This document shows positions 42,365 through 51,682 of a DNA stretch of 64,000 nt, in pieces (position 1 is the stretch's first letter; each line of letters starts with the position of its first letter). A model generated the notes under the pieces. The model was not told the origin of the DNA, searched no databases, and worked only from the letters and a program-made list of their open reading frames with translations. The stretch lies in NCBI GenBank assembly GCA_963721405.1, contig CAVRJA010000006.1, positions 186,001 through 250,000 of the forward strand, read 5' to 3'. This DNA comes from JAFNAG01 sp963721405 (GTDB lineage Bacteria; Acidobacteriota; UBA6911). A program made the translations under genes and the position numbers.

Positions 42365-45112
42365 CTAGCGGATGATCTGGGGGGACGGGGGGCCCAGGGA
42401 CCAGCCTTGCATCTTGATGATGCTCGCCTTCTGGGTGAGCTTCTGCCCGCCCACCTCCAGCATGACCGTGTACTCCCCGAGCGGCGCCCACTGGTCGATG
42501 ATGTTCACGCCGCCGGCGCCCCTGCCCCTGCCGGCGCCCTGCGGACGCATTGTCCACAGGACGGTATTGATGCCGGGCGACGTCTTCCCCTGGAACCTGG
42601 CCACTTCCTGTCCCTTGGCGTCGGTGATGGCAACGGTCGCGGCGCCGGTCCCCTGGTTCTTCAGGTAATACCGGATCACCATCCCGTTCGGCTCGTTGGG
42701 CGTCTGCACGTTCCGCTGGCCGAACAGGTAGTCGTTCGCGCCAAACTGCCACGTGATTCTCTGAACCGTCGGCTTGATCGTGAACAGGTGAACATCTTCG
42801 GCCAGCATCGTATCGCTCATTTCCTGCAACGGCCCGATGTTGGCGATGTACAGGCCGCGCCCGTAGGTGCCGAGAACCAGGTCGTTCTCTCTCGGGTGTA
42901 CGAGCAGATCCCGCACGGGGACATTGGGCATGTTGTTGTTCATCTTCACCCAGCGCGCGCCGCGATCGATCGACACGAAGACTCCCGTATCGTTCCCCAC
43001 GAACAGCAGGTCGGGATTCCTGCGGTCTTCGTAGACGACGTTGATCGGCTGATCCGGCAGGTCGGATGAGATCGAAGTCCAGGTCGCGCCGAAATCGTCC
43101 GTCCGGTACAGGAACGGGCGAAAATCGTCGAACTTGTACCCGCTCTTCGACACGTAAGCCCTCCCCGCCACGTGAGCGGAAGTCTGGACGCGGCTGACAT
43201 AGGCTTCCTTCCTGCCTCCCAGCGCATTGATCCCGGGCGACACGTCCGTCCAGGTTGCGCCGCCGTCCCGCGTGACCTGGACGTTCCCGTCGCTCGTCCC
43301 GCACCAGATGACGCCCGCCGTCAGCGGCGATTCCGAGATCGAGGAAATCGCAAACCAGGGAATCCCGCCGGGGACGCCGCCTTCGGATTCGGGCATGATC
43401 TTCGCGGTATCGTTCGTGCTCAGATCCGGACTGATTTCCGTCCAGTGGTCGCCGCGATCAGTCGATTTCAGGAGAACCTGGCTGCCGGCGTAGATGACGC
43501 TGCTGTTGTGCGGGGAGATGTGAACAGGAGGCTCCCAGAGCCAGCGGTGGGGCGGCTTGCCCGCCTCCCGCCGCGGCTCGATGTTGGTCGTGTAGCCGAG
43601 CTTCTGGTCCAGTCGCGTGTGTCCGCCGTACTGCCTCGTCGTGTACAGCCAGCGGCTGTCGGTCGGATCGACCTGCGTGTAAATGCCGTCGCCGTTGCCG
43701 AGTGCGAACCAGTCCTGTTCCGTGATCCTGCCCGAGGCGCTGTTGGACGGGCCGCGCCAATGCTCGTGATCCTGAAGCCCGGCGTAAACGTTGTACGGGT
43801 CCTCCATGTCGACCCCGATCATGTAGACCGACCCGAGCGGCATGTTCGAGTAAGCGTCGCTGGTCTTTCCGCCGTCGTAGGAAATTGCAATCCCGCCGTC
43901 GCCCCCGCTGATCATCCGGCCGGGATTCTCGGGATCGAACCAGAGCGTGCGGAAGTCGCCGAACATCCGGGGAAAGACCGGCGGCGCGTTCCAGGTCTTG
44001 CCGCCGTCGATCGAGTGCCGGAACCCGTCCTGGGTCACGAATAAGTTCAGGTCGTTGGCGGGATCGACCCGGATCTGGCTGAAATAGTAAGGACCTTTCG
44101 GACTGACGTCGTAATCATCGGCATTCATCTTCTTCCAGGCCTGTCCGCCATCATCCGACCGGTAGACTTCGCCGCCTATGGTCGACTCTTTCCTGGGCGC
44201 CCCGCCGCCTTGCCCGGCCCCGCGCGCGCCCGCCAGGGGCACGGTGCGCGGATTCTGGTTCTCGATCACCGCGTAAAGGATCTCCGGGTTCTTGAGATAG
44301 ATGTCGAGCCCGATCCTGCCGATCTTGCCCGTGGGGAGCCCGCCGCCAAGCCGCGTCCAGGTGCGCCCGGCGTCGGTCGTTTTGTGAATGCCGCTTCCGG
44401 GGCCGCCGTTGACTATCTGCCAGGGAAGCCTCACCTTGTCGTAGGTCGCGGCATAGAGGATGGACGGGTTCCGGGGATGCATGATCAGGTCGATCACTCC
44501 CACTTTGTCATCGATGTAGAGGATCTTCTGCCAGGTGTCGCCTCCGTTCGTCGTCTTGAAGACCCCCCTCTCCTCGTTCGTCGAGTAGAGGTGGCCCATG
44601 GCGGCGACGTAGACGATGTCGGGATTCGTCGGATGGATGACGATCTTTGCGATGTGGTGCGAGTCCTTGAGACCCATGTTCTTCCAGGTCTTCCCGCCGT
44701 CCAGCGACTTGTAGACGCCGTCGCCGGCGTAGGAGCTGCGCGAGGTGTACGCATCCCCCGTGCCCACCCAGACGATGTTGGAGTTCGAGGGAGCGACAGT
44801 GACGTCCCCGAAGGAGAGATTGTCCTGGGCGTCGAACAGGGAGTCCCACGTCGTCCCGTTATTGGTCGTCTTGAAGAGGCCGCCGATCCACGGGGCCACG
44901 TACATCGTGTAGAGGTGGTCCTTGACCGGCGCGTCCGGGACGGCGATGTCGGCGACCCGCACCTGCATCCTGAAGGGGCCCAGGTTCCGGTAGGTGAAGA
45001 CCTCCAGCAGGCGTTCGTTGAACAGGCTTTGATTCTGGGCCCTGGTTACGACGCCCGATGCCAGTGCCACTAGGACGATGACGGTTGCAGCAATCGCGCT
45101 CCTAAGTTTCAT
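42365..45112 (-). CDS. Secreted Asp-box/sortilin-like beta-propeller protein (VPS10-type)
   Basis: 915 residues. A signal peptide (AIAATVIVLVALASGVVTRA) precedes many BNR/Asp-box repeats of the form S/T-x-D-G-G-x-T-W (SLDGGKTWKN, TTNGGDTWQK, STDRGDHWTE, TRDGGATWTD). Two propellers and a C-terminal beta domain are likely, as in the sortilin-like glycosyl-hydrolase-annotated proteins expanded in Acidobacteriota. No catalytic acid can be assigned, so enzyme activity is unproven. ATG 45112 follows GGGAGGAGGAAAG. Its relative at 62318 is 5'-partial. Gly/Arg-rich insert GAGRGRGAGG lies near the C-terminus. Confidence 0.88.
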   Translation of the reverse strand: MKLRSAIAATVIVLVALASGVVTRAQNQSLFNERLLEVFTYRNLGPFRMQVRVADIAVPDAPVKDHLYTMYVAPWIGGLFKTTNNGTTWDSLFDAQDNLSFGDVTVAPSNSNIVWVGTGDAYTSRSSYAGDGVYKSLDGGKTWKNMGLKDSHHIAKIVIHPTNPDIVYVAAMGHLYSTNEERGVFKTTNGGDTWQKILYIDDKVGVIDLIMHPRNPSILYAATYDKVRLPWQIVNGGPGSGIHKTTDAGRTWTRLGGGLPTGKIGRIGLDIYLKNPEILYAVIENQNPRTVPLAGARGAGQGGGAPRKESTIGGEVYRSDDGGQAWKKMNADDYDVSPKGPYYFSQIRVDPANDLNLFVTQDGFRHSIDGGKTWNAPPVFPRMFGDFRTLWFDPENPGRMISGGDGGIAISYDGGKTSDAYSNMPLGSVYMIGVDMEDPYNVYAGLQDHEHWRGPSNSASGRITEQDWFALGNGDGIYTQVDPTDSRWLYTTRQYGGHTRLDQKLGYTTNIEPRREAGKPPHRWLWEPPVHISPHNSSVIYAGSQVLLKSTDRGDHWTEISPDLSTNDTAKIMPESEGGVPGGIPWFAISSISESPLTAGVIWCGTSDGNVQVTRDGGATWTDVSPGINALGGRKEAYVSRVQTSAHVAGRAYVSKSGYKFDDFRPFLYRTDDFGATWTSISSDLPDQPINVVYEDRRNPDLLFVGNDTGVFVSIDRGARWVKMNNNMPNVPVRDLLVHPRENDLVLGTYGRGLYIANIGPLQEMSDTMLAEDVHLFTIKPTVQRITWQFGANDYLFGQRNVQTPNEPNGMVIRYYLKNQGTGAATVAITDAKGQEVARFQGKTSPGINTVLWTMRPQGAGRGRGAGGVNIIDQWAPLGEYTVMLEVGGQKLTQKASIIKMQGWSLGPPSPQIIR

Positions 45113-45183
45113 CTTTCCTCCTCCCAATCCGTTACGGCAGCCGATTGTACACCGCAGAATCAAGCAGGCGGCGAAATTTGAGA

Positions 45184-45450
45184 GAACCACGAAGACCTCC
45201 AAGGCCTCAAAGACATGCGCTGTCGCTTCCTCCACAGCGGCGCAGCGCTTCGCGCTGCAACCTCTTTGCCCGAGGCGCGCAGGAAAGTGCATGCGGGAGC
45301 GACGCACGGAGCTGGGATTCCGAGGCGTTTTCCTGCGCGCCTCGGGCAAAGAGGTTTGCCGGAGGCCGCCGCTGTGGAGGAAGCGACAGCGCATGTGGCA
45401 GCGTCTCTTCACGTTTGCAGCCTTAGAGGTCCTGGAGGTCTTCGTGGTTC
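45184..45450. repeat. 267-bp element with three nested inverted-repeat blocks
   Basis: Outer arms GAACCACGAAGACCTCC (45184) and GGAGGTCTTCGTGGTTC (45434) are perfect 17-base inverted repeats. Middle arms (45214-45242 and 45367-45395, CATGCGCTGTCGCTTCC...) and inner arms (45261-45284 and 45331-45354, CCTCTTTGCCCGAGGCG...) are also inverted. The whole can fold into one long interrupted hairpin. It fills the gap between divergently transcribed genes, so it may influence both promoters. Confidence 0.85.
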
Positions 45451-45523
45451 GCTCTTTTTGTCTGTGCCTGTCTCCGCGGATTTGCGCGTATAATCGCTGA
45501 ACCGCTGCTGCCGGGAGGCTGAA

Positions 45524-46735
45524 ATGAATCGTCGCCAATGGTTGAAATCCGCAGGAGCCCTGGGTATGACCGCCATAAATGGCAAGTCTCTTTCCGCCGC
45601 CCCCGCGCAGGGCGCGCGGACCGCGACTTCCGGTTCGGGCCGTGTCGAGATGGAAATCGTCCGTCTCAATCTGCGGCACACCTGGACCACCACGATGTCA
45701 TCCAGCGAGTTCCGCGACACCCTGCACCTGCGCTACACGCGGGACGGAGTCACCGGCTTCGGGGAAGGGGCCCCGATCGTCCGCTACCAGGAGGACGCCG
45801 CGGGCGGCCGCGACGCGCTGAATGGCATCCGGCGCGAAATCGAATCTGCTGACCCATGGCAATTCGAGAAGCTGATGGCCATGGTAGGCGGAAAGATCCC
45901 GGCGCAGCACGCCGCACAGGCTGCTCTCGACATCGCGCTGATGGACTGGGTCGGCAAGAAGCTGGGCGTGCCTCTCTACCGCTACTTCGGCCTGGACCCG
46001 TCGGGCACGCCGGCAACGACGTTCTCCATCGGCATGGACAAGCCCGAGGTCGTCCGCCAGAAAATCAGGGAAGCCGACGCCTTCCCGGTCCTGAAAATCA
46101 AGGTCGGGCTCCAGAGTGACGAGGAGATGATCGCCTCTGTGCGCAGCGCGACCAAAAAGCCGCTGCGCGTCGACGCCAACGAGGGGTGGACCGACAAGGA
46201 GGAAGCCGTCCGCAAAATCAATTGGCTCGAGAAGCAGGGAGTGCAGTTCATCGAGCAGCCCATGCCGGCGCACATGTTCGAGGAGATCAAGTGGGTGCGG
46301 AGCAAGGTGCACATGCCGATTATCGCGGACGAGGCCTGCACCGAGGCTGGGGCGATCCCGCGCCTGCGGGAGGCCTATGACGGCGTCAACGTCAAGCTCG
46401 ACAAGGCCGGCGGCATCATGGAGGCCTACCGCTGGATACAGATCGCGAAGGCCCTGGGGATGAAGACCATGCTTGGCTGCATGATCTCCAGTTCGTGCAG
46501 CGTCACCGCCGCCGCCCACCTCTCCCCGCTCGTGGATTATGCCGATCTCGACGGCAATCTCCTGATCGCCAACGATCCCTACGACGGCGTCCGGGTGGAA
46601 AAGGGCAAGCTGATCCTCCCCGCCGGCCCCGGCCTCGGCCTCACCCGCACCCGTGAAGTCGGCGCGTCCCAAGTAGGTCCCGGCCGCCGAGAATGTCTCA
46701 AAACCAGGCGTCCTGGAGGGACGCAGAGGGAATAG
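45524..46735 (+). CDS. Dipeptide epimerase (enolase superfamily)
   Basis: 403 residues. A twin-arginine-like N-terminus (RRQWLKSAGALGM) suggests export. The enolase-superfamily catalytic set of L-Ala-D/L-Glu-type epimerases is present: KIK (191-193), metal ligands D217, E244 and D269 (RVDANEGW, IEQPM, IADEAC) and the second Lys in VKLDKAGG (291-294). It interconverts L/D configuration in dipeptides, possibly from peptidoglycan or exported peptides. ATG 45524 follows CGGGAGGCTGAA. The last about 18 codons (after SQVGP) are encoded by the repeat element that starts at 46682, so the C-terminus is extended or altered. Confidence 0.9.
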   Translation: MNRRQWLKSAGALGMTAINGKSLSAAPAQGARTATSGSGRVEMEIVRLNLRHTWTTTMSSSEFRDTLHLRYTRDGVTGFGEGAPIVRYQEDAAGGRDALNGIRREIESADPWQFEKLMAMVGGKIPAQHAAQAALDIALMDWVGKKLGVPLYRYFGLDPSGTPATTFSIGMDKPEVVRQKIREADAFPVLKIKVGLQSDEEMIASVRSATKKPLRVDANEGWTDKEEAVRKINWLEKQGVQFIEQPMPAHMFEEIKWVRSKVHMPIIADEACTEAGAIPRLREAYDGVNVKLDKAGGIMEAYRWIQIAKALGMKTMLGCMISSSCSVTAAAHLSPLVDYADLDGNLLIANDPYDGVRVEKGKLILPAGPGLGLTRTREVGASQVGPGRRECLKTRRPGGTQRE

Positions 46736-46934
46736 CCGGGGGCTAGCCGCGCAGCGGCGCTGCCCCCGGTCAGGCCGGGCAAATGGTGAAAGCCCCTGCC
46801 AGGGCTCGGTTTCTACTTCGTCCTTTACCCCGGGCGGCGCTTCGCTTGCCCGGGGCTATTGTCTTCAGCCCTTCCAGGGCTGGAATTGAGGGCATATCGC
46901 CGGGTGCGCGAGTTTTGAGACATTCTCGCCGGCC
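46682..46934. mobile_element. 253-bp element with GGCCGCCGAGAATGTCTC inverted ends
   Basis: Left end GGCCGCCGAGAATGTCTCAA (46682) and right end TTGAGACATTCTCGCCGGCC (to 46934) are inverted. Inside is a hairpin AGCCGGGGGCTAGC...GCTGCCCCCGG (46734-46770), also present in the element at 53861-54070, and GCCCGGGCAAG-type inverted words. No coding sequence. The left end overlaps the epimerase 3' end. The remaining bases to 47040 show no gene. Confidence 0.75.
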
Positions 46935-47040
46935 GGGACCCTGGAGTCTCGGTTTTCGCTACGACGGGAAGCATTTTGCGAAAGCCAAGAGCAATCGGGG
47001 AGATCCCCGGAGACGGATTTTTCGCAGCAGCAGCGCCCAC

Positions 47041-47496
47041 TTAAACCGCCGTTTTCGCCGAACGAACCGAGGTCGCCGCCCGGCGCAGCGTCGCGACCCG
47101 TTCCTTCCCCAGCAGCTCGATCGCCTCCCGTTGCGCCTGTTCCCAGGCGGGAATGACCCGTTGCAGGAGTTTCCTGCCGCCGGCCGTCGGCCGCAGCAGG
47201 CTGGTCCGCCCATCCTCTCCCGCCAGCCTGTCGATCCAGCCCTGCCTGCGCATCCTCTCGGCGTCGCGGCTGAGCGTCGACTTTTCCAGGTGCAGGGCGC
47301 GGCAGACCTCCCGCGGCTTCGCCTCGCGCATGCAGGAGACGGCGACGAGGATGTTCATCTGGCTCACGGTGAGCCCGTAGGGGCGCAGCGCCCGGTTGTA
47401 GATGCCGGTCACCGCCCGGGTCAGCAGTCGCAGCCTCACCGCCACGCATTGATCCGCGATTTGTTCGATCGTCGTCGCTTCGCCCGTCTCATCCAT
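47041..47496 (-). CDS. MarR-family transcriptional regulator
   Basis: 151 residues, typical for the family. A winged-helix DNA-binding domain is visible: LTVSQMNILVAVSCM, KPREVCRALHLEKSTLSRDA (recognition helix) and the wing GWIDRLAGEDGRTSLLRPTA. ATG 47496 follows TTGGAGGGGCA. A perfect palindrome, TTGTATATACAA, 28 bases upstream is a likely operator for autoregulation. The divergent S10 peptidase genes, starting 430 bases away, are plausible targets (inference). Confidence 0.88.
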   Translation of the reverse strand: MDETGEATTIEQIADQCVAVRLRLLTRAVTGIYNRALRPYGLTVSQMNILVAVSCMREAKPREVCRALHLEKSTLSRDAERMRRQGWIDRLAGEDGRTSLLRPTAGGRKLLQRVIPAWEQAQREAIELLGKERVATLRRAATSVRSAKTAV

Positions 47497-47523
47497 TGCC
47501 CCTCCAACCTCCAACGAGACTGA

Positions 47524-47535
47524 TTGTATATACAA
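47524..47535. promoter_or_regulatory. Perfect palindrome TTGTATATACAA upstream of the MarR gene
   Basis: A 12-base exact dyad 28 bases before the MarR start codon, the position and type typical of MarR-family operators. The rest of the 47497-47923 gap shows no gene or other repeat I can support. Confidence 0.55.
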
Positions 47536-47923
47536 CCATGCGGGCATGTCAAAGCCTCCAAACGCGATTTCCAGGAGCAAGGCCCGGAGTGCCGGCACAT
47601 TCAATCCGCGGTTCAGCACAATGAACAGGTCCAGGCTGAGATTCTTGTCCCCGCGAAATTTCGATGTGGCAAAACGCGCGTCTGCGCCGATCAGGCTGTT
47701 GTCCCCGTCGCCCGACGGGTTGCCGCGGGTTAAAATCGCCCCGACACAGGATGGCTGGAAAATATCGCGGCCCACGGCTCAGCCCTGGCTTGAAGCGCAG
47801 CGTCTTGAGTTCGTGAAAATTCGTGGCCGCTTTTCCAGGGGAGTGGCCCGGCACGGAAATTCTGTGCTACTATCGCCCTACTATCCAGGTCAGATTATCT
47901 CTCCTCTACGGTGGAGGCGGTCT

Positions 47924-49579
47924 ATGCGATGCACTCGTTACGGAAAATTCCTGCTGTTGATCACGTTTGGGGTTTCGTTCAGCGCCTGGGGCCAGGGCGG
48001 CGGAAGCCAGTCCGGCCGCGGCGCCCCGCCACAGGGTCCGGCCGCGCAACAGTCCGGGGCAGGCGCCCGGGGCGGGCGCGGCGGCGCCGGCGATCTCTAC
48101 AACTATGATCCGACCGCGGCCTCCTCGATCGCGATCCCCGACGCGCCTCCGGTCGAAACGCATCAGAAGATGACCGTCAACGGTGAAGCGATCGCCTACA
48201 CCGCGCGCGCGGGATTCATGCCGCTGCGCAACGCGACCACGGGCCAACCGGAGGCCCACCTGTTTTACACGAGCTACACACGTGACGGCGTGAGCGACCC
48301 CTCGACCCGCCCGGTGCTGTTTTTCCTGGGCGGCGGCCCTGGTGTTTCGGCCGGCTGGCAGGAGTTCGGCGGTCTGGGCCCGAAGCGCATGAAGTGGGCG
48401 GCCGATGGCACTGCCGGTGCGCCGCCGTACGGCTGGGTGGACAATCCCAACACCCTGCTCGGCCAGGCGGACATGGTCTTCGTCAACCCCGTGGGCACGG
48501 CGTACAGCCGGCCCGACCAGCCGGGGCGCGCGCCGAACTTCTGGACCACGGCCGCGGACATCGCCTCCCTGGGAGAGTCAGTGCGCAGCTACCTGAGCGC
48601 CTACGACCGCCGGAACTCCCCGCTCTTCCTGGCCGGCGAAGACTTCGGCACGGGGAGGGCCGCGGGTCTGGCCGGCTATCTCCACGACCGCCAGGTGCCG
48701 GTCCAGGGCCTGGTGCTCCTGTCGATGACGCCGTCCGCAGATGCCGTTGCCGGCGACACTCGGTACATCACGCTGCTGCCGAGCCTGGTCATGGCCGCCT
48801 GGCACCACAGGAAGCTGGCGCCGGAACTGCAGTCGCTCGGCGCCGAACAGATCGCGGAGCAGGCGCGCCAGTTCGCCTCCCGCGACTACCTGCACGCGCT
48901 TTACCAGGGCGCCCGCATCATGCCGGATGAACGCGCGCGTGTGGTGGCGAACCTGTCGAGGCTGACGGGGCTCTCGAGGGCCTTCATCTTCAGCAACGAC
49001 CTGCGCATCACGCCGGAGCGGTTCAATCCCGAGCTGCTGCGCGACCAGCGCCGGACGCTGTCGGACTCGGATGCGCGCGTGGCCGGCTTCGTGCCGGGGA
49101 GCGGCGGCGGCGGGCGCGGCGGCGGGGGCGGGGGCCGCGGCGGCGGCCCTGTCATGAGCGCGGCCGACTTCTACCTGGACAACCTCGCAGGCGGCTTTCA
49201 GGCAGCCTACGAATCCTACCTGCGCCGCGAGCTCCGCTTTACCGCTCCCAACAACATGGTCTATTACCTCACGAGCGGCGGCGTCGGCACGTTCACCTCG
49301 ACCGGGAACGACGATGCCAGCCTGTCGAACGCATTCTCGCGCAATCCCCGCCTGCATCTCTACGTGGGCGTGAGTTTCTACGACCTCGATGCGCCGTTTT
49401 ACGCGACCGAGTTCACCCTCGCCCACCTGAACGTGTCGACGGAGGTCCGCGCCGGAAACATCAGCGTGGGGCATTTCGAGGCGGGCCAGCTGCCCTATGT
49501 CGACGGCAAGTCGCTGGCCAGGCTGCAGGCCGACCTGGCCGGGTTTATCAACCACGCGACGGCGCCCGCAGGCCGGTAA
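47924..49579 (+). CDS. S10 carboxypeptidase-like protein without catalytic Ser and His (pseudoenzyme)
   Basis: 551 residues, secreted (signal peptide GKFLLLITFGVSFSAWG). It is clearly a paralogue of the next gene (FLGGGPGV, AGEDFGTGRAAGLAGYL, LAPELQSL, EQIAEQARQFAS). However, the nucleophile position reads GEDFG with D240 where the paralogue has GESYG, and the histidine position reads EAGQLPYVD against ESGHMVYID. Only the catalytic Asp (FYDLDAP) remains. It cannot be a normal serine carboxypeptidase; a regulatory or binding role is possible. A Gly/Arg low-complexity insert (GGGRGGGGGGRGGG) lies near residue 400. ATG follows GGTGGAGGCGGTCT. Confidence 0.88.
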   Translation: MRCTRYGKFLLLITFGVSFSAWGQGGGSQSGRGAPPQGPAAQQSGAGARGGRGGAGDLYNYDPTAASSIAIPDAPPVETHQKMTVNGEAIAYTARAGFMPLRNATTGQPEAHLFYTSYTRDGVSDPSTRPVLFFLGGGPGVSAGWQEFGGLGPKRMKWAADGTAGAPPYGWVDNPNTLLGQADMVFVNPVGTAYSRPDQPGRAPNFWTTAADIASLGESVRSYLSAYDRRNSPLFLAGEDFGTGRAAGLAGYLHDRQVPVQGLVLLSMTPSADAVAGDTRYITLLPSLVMAAWHHRKLAPELQSLGAEQIAEQARQFASRDYLHALYQGARIMPDERARVVANLSRLTGLSRAFIFSNDLRITPERFNPELLRDQRRTLSDSDARVAGFVPGSGGGGRGGGGGGRGGGPVMSAADFYLDNLAGGFQAAYESYLRRELRFTAPNNMVYYLTSGGVGTFTSTGNDDASLSNAFSRNPRLHLYVGVSFYDLDAPFYATEFTLAHLNVSTEVRAGNISVGHFEAGQLPYVDGKSLARLQADLAGFINHATAPAGR

Positions 49580-49604
49580 GCGCTCGCAACCAAGGAGAAT
49601 TGCC

Positions 49605-51147
49605 ATGAGATACTACGGACGAATCGACCTGAGACTCTGCAGCATCGTCATCCTCATCGCGGCCATGGTTGCCGGCGCCTTCGCCCAGGGTCGGGGCGCC
49701 GGCAGCGCGCCCAACAACTTCTACCGCTTCAATTACACGCTGGAAGAAATGCAGCCGATCGACTACCCGGCGCAGCCGATCGTCACGAAGCATCAGATCA
49801 CGCTGCAGAAGGAAACGATCCAGTACACCGCCAACGTCGGATTCATCCCCATCCGCAATGCCACCACCCGCGCGGCCGAGGGGCACCTGTTCTACGTTTA
49901 TTATGCCAAGGACGGTGTGACCGACAGATCGAAACGGCCGGTCTGGTTCCTGTTCAACGGCGGGCCCGGCGCGGCGACCATCTGGCTGCACATGGGCGCC
50001 TTCGGCCCGAAGGTGGTGAAGCTGAACCCGGACGGTTTGGCGCCGCCTCCGCCGTACAGCTATGTCGACAACCCCTACTGCCTGCTCGACACCGGCGACC
50101 TGGTCTTCATCGACGCCATGGGCACGGGATTCAGCCGCCCGGACAAGCCTACCTGGGGACCCAATTTCGGCGGCGTGCAAAACGACCTGGCGGCCTTCGG
50201 CGAGTTCATCCGCAGCTTCCTGAACGAATACAACCTGTGGGGCTCGCCGATCTTTGTCGGCGGCGAGAGCTACGGCACCACGCGCGCGGCCGGGCTGGCC
50301 GGCTATCTCACCGACATGGGCATACCGCCGAACGGCGTGATGCTCCTGTCGGCGGTCATCGACAGCAATGCGGGCGCCGGCATCCAGCGGCAGCTGAGCA
50401 CGCTGCCGACCGAAATCATGACGGCGCACTATCACAAGAAGCTGGCACCCGAACTGCAGAAGCTCACGGTCGTCCAGATTGCCGAACAGGCGCGCCAGTT
50501 CGCCTCGGGCGAGTACCTGGAGTTCCTGTTCGACGGGGCGCGCGCCTCGCAGGCGCAGCGCGACCGGGTGCTGACGAACTTCGCGCGGCTCACCGGGCTG
50601 TCGAAGGCCTTCGTCGACGCCAACGACCTGCTCGTCCCGCTCGGGCCGTTCAGCACCGAGCTGCATGCGCGACCGGCACCTGATGACGTCGCGCCTGGAT
50701 TCGCGTTTCGCCGGCTACCAGATCGACGGCGGCAGCACCAGCACGAGCTTCGATTTCAGCAACGCCAACATCTCGAACTGCTTCCTCACCTGTTTCGAGG
50801 CCTACGTCCGCAACGACCTGAACTACAGGAACCCGTCTCTATACTATGTCTCCGGCAACGCGCCTCCCTGGTCGGGCGAATACAACACCGTGATCAACCT
50901 GGAGAACGCATTCGCCAAGAACCCGCACATGCGCCTGTTCGTGGGATTCGGGTATTACGATTTCGCCTGTCCCTTCTTCCCGGTGGAGTGGACGATTGCC
51001 CACATGAAGGTGTCCGACGAGGTCAGGAAGAACAACATTTCGCTCGGCTATTACGAGTCGGGCCACATGGTCTACATCGACCAGCCGGCCGCGGCCAAAT
51101 ATCACGCCGACCTGGTCAAGTTCGTCCAGAACGCACTGCCGAAATGA
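49605..51147 (+). pseudogene. S10 serine carboxypeptidase-like gene with a +1 frameshift
   Basis: The coding sequence runs from ATG 49605 (after AAGGAGAATTGCC) with signal peptide, FNGGPGAA and the intact nucleophile in GGESYGTTRAAG. At 50664 one extra C (CTGCATGCGC for CTG-ATG-CGC) shifts the frame after FSTEL; the correct continuation is in the next frame from 50665 (MRDRHLMTSRLDSRFAGY) and contains the catalytic Asp (YYDFACP) and His (ESGHMVY). Restoring one base would give a full 513-residue enzyme. It may be a true recent pseudogene or a sequencing/assembly error. It follows the pseudoenzyme by 25 bases. Confidence 0.85.
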
Positions 51148-51300
51148 TGAGCAGTCATTCTTTTGGCCCCGGGCTGCCGGTTGCGAAACGACATCGGTGA
51201 TTCGGTCCGGCTGCCCCGGTTGGCTTTGAAGAAGACAGGAGTCAGGAGTCAGGAGAACCGCCCCGACAGCCAATTGCAGTCGCCACACGTGTTACTGATC

Positions 51301-51519
51301 CATGTGGCGCCGGGCTTCAGCCCGGTCTCCAAACTGACCCCTCCGGCGGTCTCCAGATCAGTCCCCCATGTGGTGGGATCCTATCGAGGTTGATACGGAC
51401 ACCCTCTTCGGCCCGGTCTCCAACCGGGTCCCGACGGCTGCCTCAGCAAAAGTCCCCCATGCGGCGGGAGCGCCGCAACGTCGAAATCGACAGTGCGGGC
51501 TGAAGCCCGCGGCCACATG
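51301..51519. mobile_element. 219-bp element with CATGTGG / GGGCTTCAGCCC ends
   Basis: Left end CATGTGGCGCCGGGCTTCAG (51301) and right end CTGAAGCCCGCGGCCACATG (to 51519) are inverted and each contains the palindrome GGGCTTCAGCCC or GGGCTGAAGCCC. No gene inside; it is related by its termini to the gene-bearing cassette at 41775-42325. The flanks between 51148 and 51682 include a CAGGAGTCAGGAG short tandem but no gene. Confidence 0.8.
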
Positions 51520-51682
51520 AAATCTGTAATGAGCAGCCTCGCGGTTGCCCTAGTGTGGTTCCTGGGGAAATTCCCGATTGCGCAACAATTCCGCGTCATT
51601 TATAGATAGTTTAATAGTCGGCAAGGAGTCAACCGGGCTGGAACTCCCCCGGGTCTCAGGGCGCCATGCCTGCAGGAGCTCT

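Noticed and set aside
42380..45112. Assigning a sialidase or glycosidase activity to the Asp-box protein
   Set aside because: Asp-box repeats alone do not show catalysis, and no catalytic residue set could be identified.
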